This document shows positions 25,346-33,553 of a DNA stretch of 44,531 nt, in pieces (within the stretch, counting starts at the first letter, position 1; each line of letters opens with the position of its first letter). A program made the translations under genes and the position numbers. Where the stretch lies: contig JAPLTF010000028.1 of NCBI GenBank assembly GCA_026398275.1, positions 1 to 44,531 on the forward strand, in the 5' to 3' direction. The notes under the pieces are model-generated. The model did no database searches and was not told the DNA's origin. It was given only the letters and a program-made list of their open reading frames with translations. Source of the DNA: Verrucomicrobiota bacterium. GTDB taxonomy: Bacteria > Verrucomicrobiota > Verrucomicrobiia > Chthoniobacterales > Terrimicrobiaceae.

Positions 25346-25900
25346 CTACGGTTCGTCTTCCTTGGGTTCCTTGCTGTGGAGTTTGATGATCTCAGCAAGC
25401 GGATCCGGCGCGTTCAGGATTTCGTCCGGCAGGGAAAGGGACCTGCTCCAGAAGCGGGATTTTTCGCAATCCGGTTCGGGGTTGGCCTTTTCGCGCAAGT
25501 GCCTCTGCCAGGCGTTCAGGCCGCTCATAAGTCTCCGGAACTTGCCCTGCCAGCGAAGGGCCTCTCTCTGCGAGTCCGCGAGCCACCCGATGAGGTCGAG
25601 CCTGTCGGTTTCACGCAACTTGCGCTCGGCTTCACCGGCATCAAGCTCAACAGCGGCGAGGACCGAGTGCCAGATCACAAGATAGAGCGGACGCACGGCC
25701 TGCCGGTCGGCATCCTGACAGGCCCTGCACCAGAACTGGTCCCGAATGATGCCCGAGTGACAGGAGGAGGGGACGACCGACCCGATGCGGTAATACGACA
25801 TCAGGCATTCAAATTCTTTTGTCTGGTGGCTGGTCTCCAAGGCCCCGCATTCCGGGCAACGGATTGCCGGATCAAGCGTGATGGTGTCGAACATTCCCAT
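25346..25900 (-). CDS. hypothetical protein with N-terminal zinc ribbon
   Basis: A 184-aa protein from ATG 25900; the open frame extends upstream to 25975 but the conserved-looking part starts MGMFDTITLDPAIRCPECG. Zinc ligands are probably CPEC near residue 15 and CRAC near 62. The C-terminal half is helical and charged (AGEAERKLRETDRLDLIGWL, REALRWQGKFRRLMSGLNAW) with no membrane segment. No function can be named. It stands between the ParDE pair and the protease-like gene in the accessory island. Confidence 0.6.
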   Translation of the reverse strand: MGMFDTITLDPAIRCPECGALETSHQTKEFECLMSYYRIGSVVPSSCHSGIIRDQFWCRACQDADRQAVRPLYLVIWHSVLAAVELDAGEAERKLRETDRLDLIGWLADSQREALRWQGKFRRLMSGLNAWQRHLREKANPEPDCEKSRFWSRSLSLPDEILNAPDPLAEIIKLHSKEPKEDEP

Positions 25901-26014
25901 ATTTTGAGGTGTATGCGGCTGGAGGCTGGTGAATAAGAAAATATCTGAGGATTCGCAAGTTCCTTTGGAGATCAAAGACTTGGCAATTCCTTTGCCTGGG
26001 AATATATTATCCGC

Positions 26015-26398
26015 ATGTCAGCTTTCCGCCTCAATGTTTCTGCAATCAACCCAAAGCGCGAGGACATGAAGTCCCCTCCTGTTGATTGCCTCGTTGACAC
26101 GGGAAGCGAACTGAGTTGGCTTCCGAGGGAGGTGTTGGAGGGGATCGGGGTGATGCCGCGAAAGGCTCGTTCATTCCGGATGGCGGATGGGAAGCTGCTT
26201 TCACGCCAAGTCGGATATGTTATTTTGAATTGCGGCGACTTCGAAACGAGTGATGAGGTGGTTTATGCAGAACCCGGGGATATGAAACTTCTGGGGGTTC
26301 GGACTCTCGAAGGTTTCGGTGCCATGGCGGATCCGATTGCGCACCGGCTTGTGGCGGTATCAACACTGGCAGCCTCCGCTGCACCACTCATTGTTTGA
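26015..26398 (+). CDS. retropepsin-like aspartic protease family protein
   Basis: A 127-aa protein with the single-lobe fold of clan AA proteases. The catalytic motif is D28-T-G-S in VDCLVDTGSELSWLPREV, followed by a RMADGKLLSRQVGYVILNCG strand pair and the second conserved block KLLGVRTLEGFG near residue 92. No signal peptide or membrane segment. Such bacterial retropepsin-like genes occur in mobile or TA-rich regions; the substrate is unknown. It would act as a dimer. Confidence 0.75.
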   Translation: MSAFRLNVSAINPKREDMKSPPVDCLVDTGSELSWLPREVLEGIGVMPRKARSFRMADGKLLSRQVGYVILNCGDFETSDEVVYAEPGDMKLLGVRTLEGFGAMADPIAHRLVAVSTLAASAAPLIV

Positions 26399-26627
26399 GA
26401 GGGAATAGGCATTTTGCCAGTCATCCAGCCAATGACTTTGGAGCCCTTCAATCCGCTCTTGCGCGTCCCCCCACAACGATCCCCTTCAAAAGGAAGCCTG
26501 GCTTGAAGCCTGCCGGATTGTCGCCTGGCTCCGGGCAGAACAGCCGGGATGCAGAGTCCGAGCGTTCGGTTCCCGCCGGCAAGCCTCAGATCATTGCGCG
26601 GGCGTGCCACCAGATACTCGCGACCCG

Positions 26628-26813
26628 TTACTCTCCACCCTTCGTCGTTTCTTTCACTCTGCTGGTTTGGCAGGAGGAGGGCCTCTCCTTCGGGATATTT
26701 TTGGCTCGGGCCAAGTAGTGAGCAACGAGTCGATAGGGATCATCTCCACATGATGAGGAGATCTTCCTCCGGACAGAGCGGTTTTTTTCGATTTCTTCAG
26801 TGGCTGCAGTCAT
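26628..26813 (-). CDS. small hypothetical protein with GDDPYRLVAHY motif
   Basis: A 61-aa frame from ATG 26813, preceded by AGGA at a good distance. TEEIEKNRSVRRKISSSCG followed by DDPYRLVAHYLARAK resembles small proteins of the form IRxEIS...GHDPxRLVxHY that I have seen near TA genes in many bacteria. The last 16 residues look like read-through into unrelated sequence. An upstream 45-codon frame (26810-26947, minus) ending ISTPELVTPLELVQENL overlaps its start by ATGA and may be the partner's end or a remnant. Elsewhere in 26399-27000 nothing is recognised. Confidence 0.55.
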   Translation of the reverse strand: MTAATEEIEKNRSVRRKISSSCGDDPYRLVAHYLARAKNIPKERPSSCQTSRVKETTKGGE

Positions 26814-27000
26814 AGGTTTTCCTGAACGAGTTCCAACGGCGTCACAAGCTCCGGCGTGGAAATCAAAGCGTGTCGCGAGAATCGCGGGTTCGGAGGCGGG
26901 AGGCAAGCGCTCCGATGAATGAGGAGACGCCACCCGGACGCGTGCATTCATGTCCTGTGGGCGCAGGGCGCTCATTGGTCCGAACGTGTATCGCATCACC

Positions 27001-28167
27001 TCAATCCGCCAGAGCAACGTGAAGCTCACGCCAGTCGATGCGTTCCACGCCTGGTGCAACAACGCTTGATACCGTGCCTCCGCGAGGGGATCGATGGACG
27101 AGGCACATGCGGATCGGGTCCTTCTTGATCGCTGGGGCAAGGCGGCGCATGGGTGCGGCGTCTGACGGGGTGACCGATCGAGCGGCCTTCGCATTGGCCA
27201 GCAGGACACCCCCGCCACGAAGGGGAACAAGAAAATCCACTTCCAAGCCCTGCTGGTCGCGAAAATAAAACAGTTCTCCCCGATGGCCTGCATTGGTCTG
27301 GCTTTTGAGGATCTCCGAAGCAACCAAGCCCTCGAATACAGGGCCGAGAAAAGGAGACCGTTCCAACTCGGGCCGGGAGCGAATTCCGAGCAGGTGGCAG
27401 GCGAGACCGGAGTCGGCCAGGTAGAGCTTCGGCGATTTGATGATGCGCTTGCCGAGGTTCTCGAAATATGGCGGCACGAGGAGGATCTGGCCGGTGACCA
27501 GCAACACGTCGAGCCACTTCGAGATGCCGGGGACGCTCATCCCCAGCGGCGCGGCCAAATCCGTCTTGTTCAGAATCTGCCCGTGCCTCGATGAAACCAG
27601 AGATAGGAAGCGCCGGAATACCGCCAGATCGTGAATGGCGAGAACTCCGCGGACATCACGCTCCAAATACGTCTGGATATAGGACTCGAACCACAGGCTG
27701 GCAGCTCCGGGACGGGCGAGAACTTCAGGAAATCCCCCGCTGAACGCGTCCACCTTCGGGCTTTCCGACGCCGACAGCGGCGCGAGATGCAGGATAGCCG
27801 CGCGCCCTGCCATGCTTTCGGTGATCCCACGCATCAGTCCGGATTCCTGGGAACCGGTCAGAAACCATCGACCGACCCGGCGTGGTGAGGCGTCGATACG
27901 CGCCCGGATGTGATTGAACACCTCCGGCACATTCTGGATCTCGTCCAGGATCGCAGGAAGGCGCAAGGAATCGAGAAAGCCTTCCGGGTCGGCGCGAAAC
28001 CTCGCCACGGCATCAGGAGCCTCCATCAGAACATAGGTGGCATCCGGAAACAAATGCCGGAGAAGGAACGTCTTGCCTGCCCTCCGGGGCCCGCTCACGA
28101 CGACGGCGGGAAATGCTCTGGCAGCACGGCGAACGACTGGATCTATATCGCGCGGAATGCCTTTCAT
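27001..28167 (-). CDS. AAA ATPase with DUF4143 C-terminus
   Basis: A 388-aa ATPase of the same broad family as 21741-22958 but of another branch. Walker A is GPRRAGKT at 26-33, Walker B LPAILDEIQNV near 90, and WFLTGSQESGLMRGITESMAGR the sensor region. The DUF4143 half has FESYIQTYLERDVRG, a winged-helix part (LAAPLGMSVPGISKWLDVL), KLYLADSGLACHLLGI and the nuclease-like EVDFLVP. It is intact. The function of this family is not established. It starts near the right edge of the accessory island. Confidence 0.92.
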   Translation of the reverse strand: MKGIPRDIDPVVRRAARAFPAVVVSGPRRAGKTFLLRHLFPDATYVLMEAPDAVARFRADPEGFLDSLRLPAILDEIQNVPEVFNHIRARIDASPRRVGRWFLTGSQESGLMRGITESMAGRAAILHLAPLSASESPKVDAFSGGFPEVLARPGAASLWFESYIQTYLERDVRGVLAIHDLAVFRRFLSLVSSRHGQILNKTDLAAPLGMSVPGISKWLDVLLVTGQILLVPPYFENLGKRIIKSPKLYLADSGLACHLLGIRSRPELERSPFLGPVFEGLVASEILKSQTNAGHRGELFYFRDQQGLEVDFLVPLRGGGVLLANAKAARSVTPSDAAPMRRLAPAIKKDPIRMCLVHRSPRGGTVSSVVAPGVERIDWRELHVALAD

Positions 28168-28479
28168 GAAATGAGTTATATGAACTGATAGTTGCCTTTT
28201 ATCAACATCATTTGTAGCTGCGGATGCGGCAGAAGGCTTTTGCTCCGTCCTCGCTGTGGAACGTGCAGGAGATCTTCTGTTGCACTTTCATCATGCAGAT
28301 ATGTTCCCCCGTTGCGGCCGGATGTGCTTTTGATTCCAATGGCTGCGGTGACATCAATCCATTTTGTGGGAGAGCGCGTGAAGCTATTTGAACCAGCCTG
28401 GTTTTTAAAGAAGTCGAATTCGACCCCTGCGAAATCGGGGACGGTTGATTGGGCGGTGCGATTCGTGCAGACTCCTCGC
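28168..28479. other. gap without recognised features
   Basis: Between the DUF4143 ATPase start and the DUF423 fragment no frame on either strand looks like a known protein, and no strong repeat is seen. Confidence 0.4.
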
Positions 28480-28566
28480 ATGCCCGTCGTCACACTTGCC
28501 GCCATATTGGGATTCACCGGCGTCGCCTTCGGGGCGTTCGGAGCCCATGCGCTGAAGGACCTGTGA
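28480..28566 (+). pseudogene. N-terminal fragment of a DUF423 membrane protein
   Basis: ATG 28480 gives 28 residues, TLAAILGFTGVAFGAFGAHA then LKDL, before TGA. This is the first transmembrane helix of DUF423/YgdD proteins (LxALxGxxGVAxGAFGAHALK), normally about 120 aa. The remaining helices are absent downstream, so this is a truncated remnant at the edge of the accessory island. Confidence 0.7.
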
Positions 28567-28569
28567 AAT

Positions 28570-28609
28570 AATTAGGAAAAGCCGCGCGAGAGTAGATCAG
28601 CACGCGCGG
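28570..28609 (-). terminator. Rho-independent-like terminator of the RiPP operon
   Basis: On the minus strand CCGCGCG (28609-28603) pairs with CGCGCGG (28588-28582) across a 14-nt loop and is followed by CTTTTCCTAATTATTT. It starts 17 nt past the maturase stop. Confidence 0.55.
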
Positions 28610-28626
28610 GAAGGGGGCGTATGAAC

Positions 28627-29841
28627 TCAGGCGGTGACGGCGGCCGGCATCGCCTTCTCGAGATCGTCCAGAACAATCGCGATCGGGAGCTGGATCACAT
28701 GCCGGCAATATGCGGTCTCGGTGGAATCGAAAGCGCCGTTCTCAAAATATTTGTTCGCGGGTGCGCCCCCGCCGCAGAGGTTGAAAAACGAGCACTCCCT
28801 CCGGCAACGCTCGACGCCGGACCTCGTGTCTTCGAGCACCGACAGGAAATTTTTGTTGGTGAGCGCGGATTCCAGCCCGCCCGACAGAAACGACCCGAAC
28901 GCAAACGGCCCGTATTCCGCCGTCTGGAGCCCGAGCATCTCGGGCGAAAATGTCGCGAAGTTCCCCTGCCAGTCCACGCTGAGGATCCCGAACGGCCGGA
29001 CCTGCTCGTTCTCGTAAACGAATGCCTCGGACGCCGATTCGCGCTTGCAGAGGATGCGCTGGAGGGCGAAGTCGAACTCGCGGATCCGCACGGCTCCTCC
29101 GGATGCCTTCTGGCGCTCGAACATCGTGCGGAAGAACGCGACGACCTTGTCGTCGGATCCTGAGTCGAGCGAACTCTTGGTGTGGATCCCCTCCTGCTCC
29201 TCGATGTTAAAACCGAAGCGGACGATCCCGTTGCCCACGAAAAAGTCGTAGATCTCATCCGCGTGATCCAGCGAGTCCTGCGTGACGACGGAGATGACAT
29301 GAAAGCCAATCCCATGCTTGTGGAGGAGCCCTACGCCGCGCATGGCCGCCTCGTGCGTCCCCTTCCCCTGCCGGGTTTTTCTATGGGCATCGTGGATTGG
29401 CGCCGGCCCGTCAATGCTGAGCCCGAGACAGATCCCGGTCTCCTTGATGAATCCGCACCACTCGTCGTTGATCAGGGTGCCGTTGCTTTGGAACGAGTGG
29501 ATAATTTTCAGGCCGTCGGGTGCCTCCTCGCGGATGAGGTCAAAGGCCTTGCGATACCACGAAATCGGGACCGCCATCGGCTCTCCCGCGTGCCAGACAA
29601 ACGTGAGGGAATCACGGACAAGATCCGTGGCGAAGATCCCCGCGACGACCGCGCGGAGCGTCTCCTCGCTCATCCGATGGGTATCGGAGCGGGAGGGAAG
29701 GTAGCAGTAGTCGCAGTTGATGTTGCAAAACGGGGAGGGCTGGATCACCGCCAGCGTCAGCCACTCCTCACGGCAGCCTCCTCCCGGTGGACGTCTGTCC
29801 GCCGGGGTTTCCGTCTCCAGAATTTGGAGACCGGAGTCCAA
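28627..29841 (-). CDS. grrM: radical SAM/SPASM peptide maturase, GrrM/OscB type
   Basis: A 404-aa enzyme. The radical SAM cluster motif is C39-x3-C43-x2-C46 in PFCNINCDYCY. VWHAGEPMAVP and SFQSNGTLINDEW follow as in anaerobic sulfatase-maturase-like and GrrM proteins. The SPASM region near the end has CRRECSFFNLCGGGAPANKYF and a last Cys in ETAYCRH. Enzymes of this group link Trp (or other aromatic) rings to residues two positions on, making three-residue cyclophanes in a precursor peptide. The start is TTG directly after the precursor stop; no gap separates the genes. The precursor with repeated Trp-x-Asn next door makes the assignment firm. Confidence 0.88.
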   Translation of the reverse strand: MDSGLQILETETPADRRPPGGGCREEWLTLAVIQPSPFCNINCDYCYLPSRSDTHRMSEETLRAVVAGIFATDLVRDSLTFVWHAGEPMAVPISWYRKAFDLIREEAPDGLKIIHSFQSNGTLINDEWCGFIKETGICLGLSIDGPAPIHDAHRKTRQGKGTHEAAMRGVGLLHKHGIGFHVISVVTQDSLDHADEIYDFFVGNGIVRFGFNIEEQEGIHTKSSLDSGSDDKVVAFFRTMFERQKASGGAVRIREFDFALQRILCKRESASEAFVYENEQVRPFGILSVDWQGNFATFSPEMLGLQTAEYGPFAFGSFLSGGLESALTNKNFLSVLEDTRSGVERCRRECSFFNLCGGGAPANKYFENGAFDSTETAYCRHVIQLPIAIVLDDLEKAMPAAVTA

Positions 29842-30150
29842 TTAGAAGTTGTGCCAGTTGCCCCAGCCGCCGTTGTGCCAGCCGTTGTGCCAGTTGTGCC
29901 AACCGCCGCCGTTGCCCCAGGCATTTCTCCACCACATCATGCCCGCATCGGCGTGGCCGGTGCTCTGGCCGGGCTTGAGGGCGTTCGGCGTCTCCAGGGC
30001 CTCGCGGACTTTGGCGACGCGCAGGTCGACCTGGGATTCGCCGGAAGGTGCCGCGGACACCGCCGCCGCTTGGGTGGTTTGGGTGGCGGCCAGAGCAAGC
30101 GCTCCGCCGAGCATCAGGGTCTTGAGGGTGTTCGTGAATGTGGGTTTCAT
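29842..30150 (-). CDS. grrA: GrrA/OscA-type RiPP precursor with seven Trp-x-Asn motifs
   Basis: A 102-aa precursor. Residues 1-30 look like a Sec signal (KTLMLGGALALAATQTTQA), and 31-70 form a leader-like region with VDLRVAKVREALE. The C-terminal 30 residues are Trp/Gly/Asn/His-rich and contain seven W-x-N triplets: WRN (74-76), WGN (78-80), WHN (84-86), WHN (87-89), WHN (91-93), WGN (96-98) and WHN (99-101). In GRR systems such triplets are the sites of aromatic ring-to-side-chain crosslinks. A signal-like N-terminus is usual for GrrA and suggests an exported product. The gene overlaps the upstream gene by 4 nt and abuts the maturase gene. Confidence 0.88.
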   Translation of the reverse strand: MKPTFTNTLKTLMLGGALALAATQTTQAAAVSAAPSGESQVDLRVAKVREALETPNALKPGQSTGHADAGMMWWRNAWGNGGGWHNWHNGWHNGGWGNWHNF

Positions 30151-30749
30151 GGTTTTCCTTGGATGAGTTGCTGGGCGGCCGCTTTCTCCGAGGCGGATTG
30201 CCCGGCGAGAACGGCGTCGTGGATTTTGAGATCGAACAGAAACGCGCTGCCGTCGCCGGTCGACTGGTTCAAATCAAAGAGGGCCCCGTTTTTCTTCGCG
30301 ATCCAGACGGTGCTCGGACCCTCGTCCGTGGAGTTTTCACCGGTGCCGAAGGCATTGACCAAAATGTTCTTGAGCGCCAGCGAATCCTGCCCGTCGTTCG
30401 TGTGGAAGGCGACTCCGTAAAACTTTCCCTCGAAAACGTAGTAGATGACGGCCTCCATCAGCGCCGGTCCCACCAGCAGCGTTTCCCCGGTCTTTTTGTA
30501 GAGCTTCAGGGCACCGCGGTCCTGCTCGAGCTTGAACCCCTTCGTGGAAAATTCCGCCCCGAAGGCCACGCCGCCGAATCCCGGAACCTTGTCCAGATTC
30601 GCCATCTTGGCATGGTCGGCCTCCTCATCATACTTCGCCTCCTCGGCACCGGGAGCGGGAGCGGGAGCAGAAGATTCCTGGGCGAATACCGGCGACATGG
30701 AAAAGGCACCGACTGAAACGACTACGATCCGCTTGATTGTCGAAATCAT
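30147..30749 (-). CDS. exported companion protein of the GRR-type operon
   Basis: A 200-aa protein from ATG 30749, where a signal peptide begins (STIKRIVVVSVGAFSMSPVFAQ). After an Ala/Pro/Glu linker, the mature domain has VPGFGGVAFGAEFSTKGFKL, LEQDRGALKLYKKTGETLL and DSLALKNILVNAFG, an alpha/beta pattern without catalytic motifs I can name. The frame is open upstream to 30896 and looks partly protein-like, so a longer form is possible. Its stop overlaps the precursor start (ATGA), so it is the first gene of the RiPP operon. Known GRR loci often encode a substrate-binding-like protein (GrrP); this one does not look like that. It may carry, mature or respond to the peptide. Confidence 0.65.
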   Translation of the reverse strand: MISTIKRIVVVSVGAFSMSPVFAQESSAPAPAPGAEEAKYDEEADHAKMANLDKVPGFGGVAFGAEFSTKGFKLEQDRGALKLYKKTGETLLVGPALMEAVIYYVFEGKFYGVAFHTNDGQDSLALKNILVNAFGTGENSTDEGPSTVWIAKKNGALFDLNQSTGDGSAFLFDLKIHDAVLAGQSASEKAAAQQLIQGKP

Positions 30750-30957
30750 GATCTGGGTCAAATATTCCAGACTGCGGGATGACGCAAGGATTCTTTTTGT
30801 TGCAAAATCGTCACAGAGTTCCGTGATCGGATCGGACGCCTTGCGGAGCTCAAATGCCTCAGGCGTGCCATCCGCCAGGGAGATGTGATATTTCAACTCT
30901 TCATCAGGCCTGCCGGGAAGGACGAGGAGGAGATCACGGTGGAAACGTCGGAGTGGC

Positions 30958-32958
30958 TCAATCCCGCGCGAGCATTTCGCGGAGCGAGGCGAATGAGGCG
31001 GCGATGTCTTGCTCGGCGACTGGTTTATTGACGATCTCCTCGTAGCTTTCGACGAGCACGCCCTCGCCTTCGATCTCCTGGAGGAACGGGCTCGGACGGC
31101 AATACATCGCGGTGCCGAACTTCGTGCGGTGGAGGCAGTGGGTGATGGTAAGGGATTTCATCGCGCGGGTGATGCCGACGTAGAACAGCCGGCGTTCCTC
31201 GTCGACCGTGCCCTCGGATTTCGAGCGCTCGTGGGGGATGAGCCCATCCTCTGCGCCGAGGAGAAAAACGTGCGGAAACTCGAGGCCTTTCGCGGCGTGG
31301 AGGGTGATGAGGGTGACGCCTTTTGCCTCCTCCTTCTTGTCCTCGTCCCGCTCGCGGTCGAGCATCATCTCGTCGAGGAACCCCTGCAGCCCGGAATTCG
31401 AGCGCTTCTGGTGGTCGGTCAGCGCGCGGAGGATTTCCCGGGCCCCGCCCTCGCGGTTGAGCGCTTCCTCCGGCGTCTTGCACGAGCGCTTGAGATCGTC
31501 GAAAAAACCGGACTCCCCGAGAAACTGCGAAACGATGTGGGCGGCATCGGCACCGGGAGTGAGCAGGCGGATCCGCCTCGACGCGAGTTCGTCGCCAAAG
31601 CTGCGGATCGCCTCCGCGGTTTTGCGCGAAACCTGCTCCCGGAATTCCGGGGCCGTGAGCGTCTCGAAGAGGCTCTTGTGGGCTTTCGCGCTGTGTTCGA
31701 GGGCGAGTTCGACGGTCGTCGTGCCGATCCCGCGAGGCGGAGTGTTGATGATGCGCAGCAGGGCGACATCGTCGGACGGATTGATCAGGCACGCCATCGT
31801 TGCGAGGACATCCTTGACCTCGCGGCGGTCGAAGAAGCTTTTCCCTCCGACGAGGCGATAGGGGATCCGCAGTCGGCGGAGGCATTCCTCCAGCAGGCGC
31901 GACTGAGCGTTCATCCGGTAGGCGATGGCAAAATGCTCCCACGGAATGTTGTTCGCGGTCCGCAGCGCGCCGATCTCGTTGACCACGAACTCCGCCTCTT
32001 TCTTATCGTCGGGCACGCAGACCACATGGACCGGATCTCCGCCTTCCTGCGGGCTCCAGAGGTTTTTTCCGCGTCGACGCGGATTGTTTTTGATCAGGCG
32101 GTTGGCCGCGCCGAGGATCGTGTTCGTGCTGCGGTAGTTCTGCTCGAGGCGGATGATCTCCGGGTTCCGGAAGTGCTTTTCAAATTCCAGGATGTTCGAG
32201 ACCTCGGCCCCGCGCCAGCCGTAGATGCTCTGGTCGTCGTCGCCGACCACGCAGACGTTCGGGGGATCATCCGAGGCCAGCAGGCTCACGAGCCGGAGCT
32301 GCAGGTTGTTCGTGTCCTGAAACTCATCGACGAGCATGTGGCGGAACCTCGAACGCCATTTTTCGCGGACGCCCGGATGCTCGTCGAGCAACTTCACCGC
32401 CTGGACGAGGAGATCATCGAAATCCATCGCGTTGAGCGCGCGGAGCTCGCGGTTGTAGCGGTTGTATACGGCACCGATCGCGGTTTCGTCATTTGCGTTC
32501 CAGCCGTTGTTCTTCCCCTTGCTGATCATGTTCTGCGCGAGGCCCGGATCGACTTTCTCGTCGTGCGAGGTCACGCGGTTGATGACCTTTTTGATCAGCC
32601 CGAGCTGGTCGCCCTGGTCAAAAATGCTGAAGTTGTTTTTGTAGCCGAGCTTGTCGGCATCCGTCCGCAGGATCCTGACGCAGAGCGCATGGAATGTGCT
32701 CGCCGTGATCTCCGAGGCCTTCTCGGAATCGAGCATCCCGGCGATGCGTTCCTTCATTTCGCGGGCGGCCTTGTTGGTGAACGTGACGGCCAGGATGCCC
32801 GATGGCGGCACGCCCTGCGAGACGAGCCAGGTGATCCGCGCGACAATCGTCCGGGTTTTTCCCGTACCCGCGCCGGCCAGGATCAGGAGCGGCCCGGATT
32901 CGTGGGTGGCGGCGCGCTGCTGTTCGGGATTGAGATCCCACAGGCGGAATTTGCTCAC
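30958..32958 (-). CDS. UvrD/PcrA-type superfamily 1 DNA helicase
   Basis: A 666-aa helicase. Motif I is AGAGTGKT at 28-35, with LNPEQQRAATHESGPLLILA before it; motif II is MLVDEFQDTN, motif III VVGDDDQSIYGWRGA, motif IV RLEQNYRST, and motif V-VI VTLITLHAAKGLEFPHVFLLG and RRLFYVGITRAMKSL. It unwinds DNA 3' to 5' in repair or replication restart. The usual C-terminal tail of PcrA is short or absent. The ATG overlaps the purN stop by 4 nt. About 200 bp with no recognised gene separate its end from the RiPP operon start. Confidence 0.95.
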   Translation of the reverse strand: MSKFRLWDLNPEQQRAATHESGPLLILAGAGTGKTRTIVARITWLVSQGVPPSGILAVTFTNKAAREMKERIAGMLDSEKASEITASTFHALCVRILRTDADKLGYKNNFSIFDQGDQLGLIKKVINRVTSHDEKVDPGLAQNMISKGKNNGWNANDETAIGAVYNRYNRELRALNAMDFDDLLVQAVKLLDEHPGVREKWRSRFRHMLVDEFQDTNNLQLRLVSLLASDDPPNVCVVGDDDQSIYGWRGAEVSNILEFEKHFRNPEIIRLEQNYRSTNTILGAANRLIKNNPRRRGKNLWSPQEGGDPVHVVCVPDDKKEAEFVVNEIGALRTANNIPWEHFAIAYRMNAQSRLLEECLRRLRIPYRLVGGKSFFDRREVKDVLATMACLINPSDDVALLRIINTPPRGIGTTTVELALEHSAKAHKSLFETLTAPEFREQVSRKTAEAIRSFGDELASRRIRLLTPGADAAHIVSQFLGESGFFDDLKRSCKTPEEALNREGGAREILRALTDHQKRSNSGLQGFLDEMMLDRERDEDKKEEAKGVTLITLHAAKGLEFPHVFLLGAEDGLIPHERSKSEGTVDEERRLFYVGITRAMKSLTITHCLHRTKFGTAMYCRPSPFLQEIEGEGVLVESYEEIVNKPVAEQDIAASFASLREMLARD

Positions 32959-33542
32959 GGAAGCTCCCCCGAGACAAACCGCGCCACAACGCTCGGGTAA
33001 AGTTTATGCTCCTCGACCTGGATCCGCGCGTGCAACGATTCCGCCGTGTCGCCGGGCAGGACCGGCACCTCCGCCTGCGCGATGATCTCGCCGGTATCCA
33101 TGCCGGAATCCACAAAATGCACGGTGCAGCCGGTTTTTTCAGCGCCCGCCTCCAGCGCCTGACGCCAGGATTCCAAGCCCGGAAATGCCGGCAGGAGCGA
33201 GGGGTGGATGTTGATCACGCGGCGCGGGAAGCCCTCCAAAAGCGGAGCCTTCACCATCCGCATGTAGCCGGCCAGCACGACCAATTCCACGCCCGCATCG
33301 CGGAGCCGTTCGACGACATCGGCCTCGACTTCAGGGGAAAGCTTTGTGCGGAACTTCGGCTCGCGGATCACCTGCGCGGGAATCCCCGCCGCACGGGCGA
33401 GATCGAGGATCCCTGCCCCTTCCACATCGGACATCACAAGCGCAGCCTCCGCATCAAGCCGCCCGGCCTGGATTTCCGAAAGAATCGCACGGAAATTCGA
33501 TCCTTTCCCCGATCCCAAAACACCGATTTTCAAACGTCCCAT
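32955..33542 (-). CDS. purN: phosphoribosylglycinamide formyltransferase
   Basis: A 195-aa PurN of normal length from ATG 33542; an open frame further upstream lies in cyclase sequence and is ignored. LKIGVLGSGKGSNFRAI opens it; the folate-binding and catalytic residues are in YMRMVKAPLL, NIHPSLLPAFPG (Asn, His) and DSGMDTGEIIAQ (Asp). It formylates GAR in purine synthesis. It begins 11 nt after the cyclase-like gene stop and overlaps the helicase gene by 4 nt, so it may be transcribed with the isoprenoid genes. Confidence 0.95.
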   Translation of the reverse strand: MGRLKIGVLGSGKGSNFRAILSEIQAGRLDAEAALVMSDVEGAGILDLARAAGIPAQVIREPKFRTKLSPEVEADVVERLRDAGVELVVLAGYMRMVKAPLLEGFPRRVINIHPSLLPAFPGLESWRQALEAGAEKTGCTVHFVDSGMDTGEIIAQAEVPVLPGDTAESLHARIQVEEHKLYPSVVARFVSGELP

Positions 33543-33553
33543 GGCACGGGGGA

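Noticed and set aside
26948..27323. Upstream extension of the small gene at 26628 into the DUF4143 ATPase region
   Set aside because: The extended frame is out of frame with, and overlaps, a well-supported ATPase gene; the local ATG with a ribosome site is better.
31009..33000. 663-codon open frame opposite the helicase gene
   Set aside because: It is antisense to a full set of UvrD motifs and has no recognisable domain.
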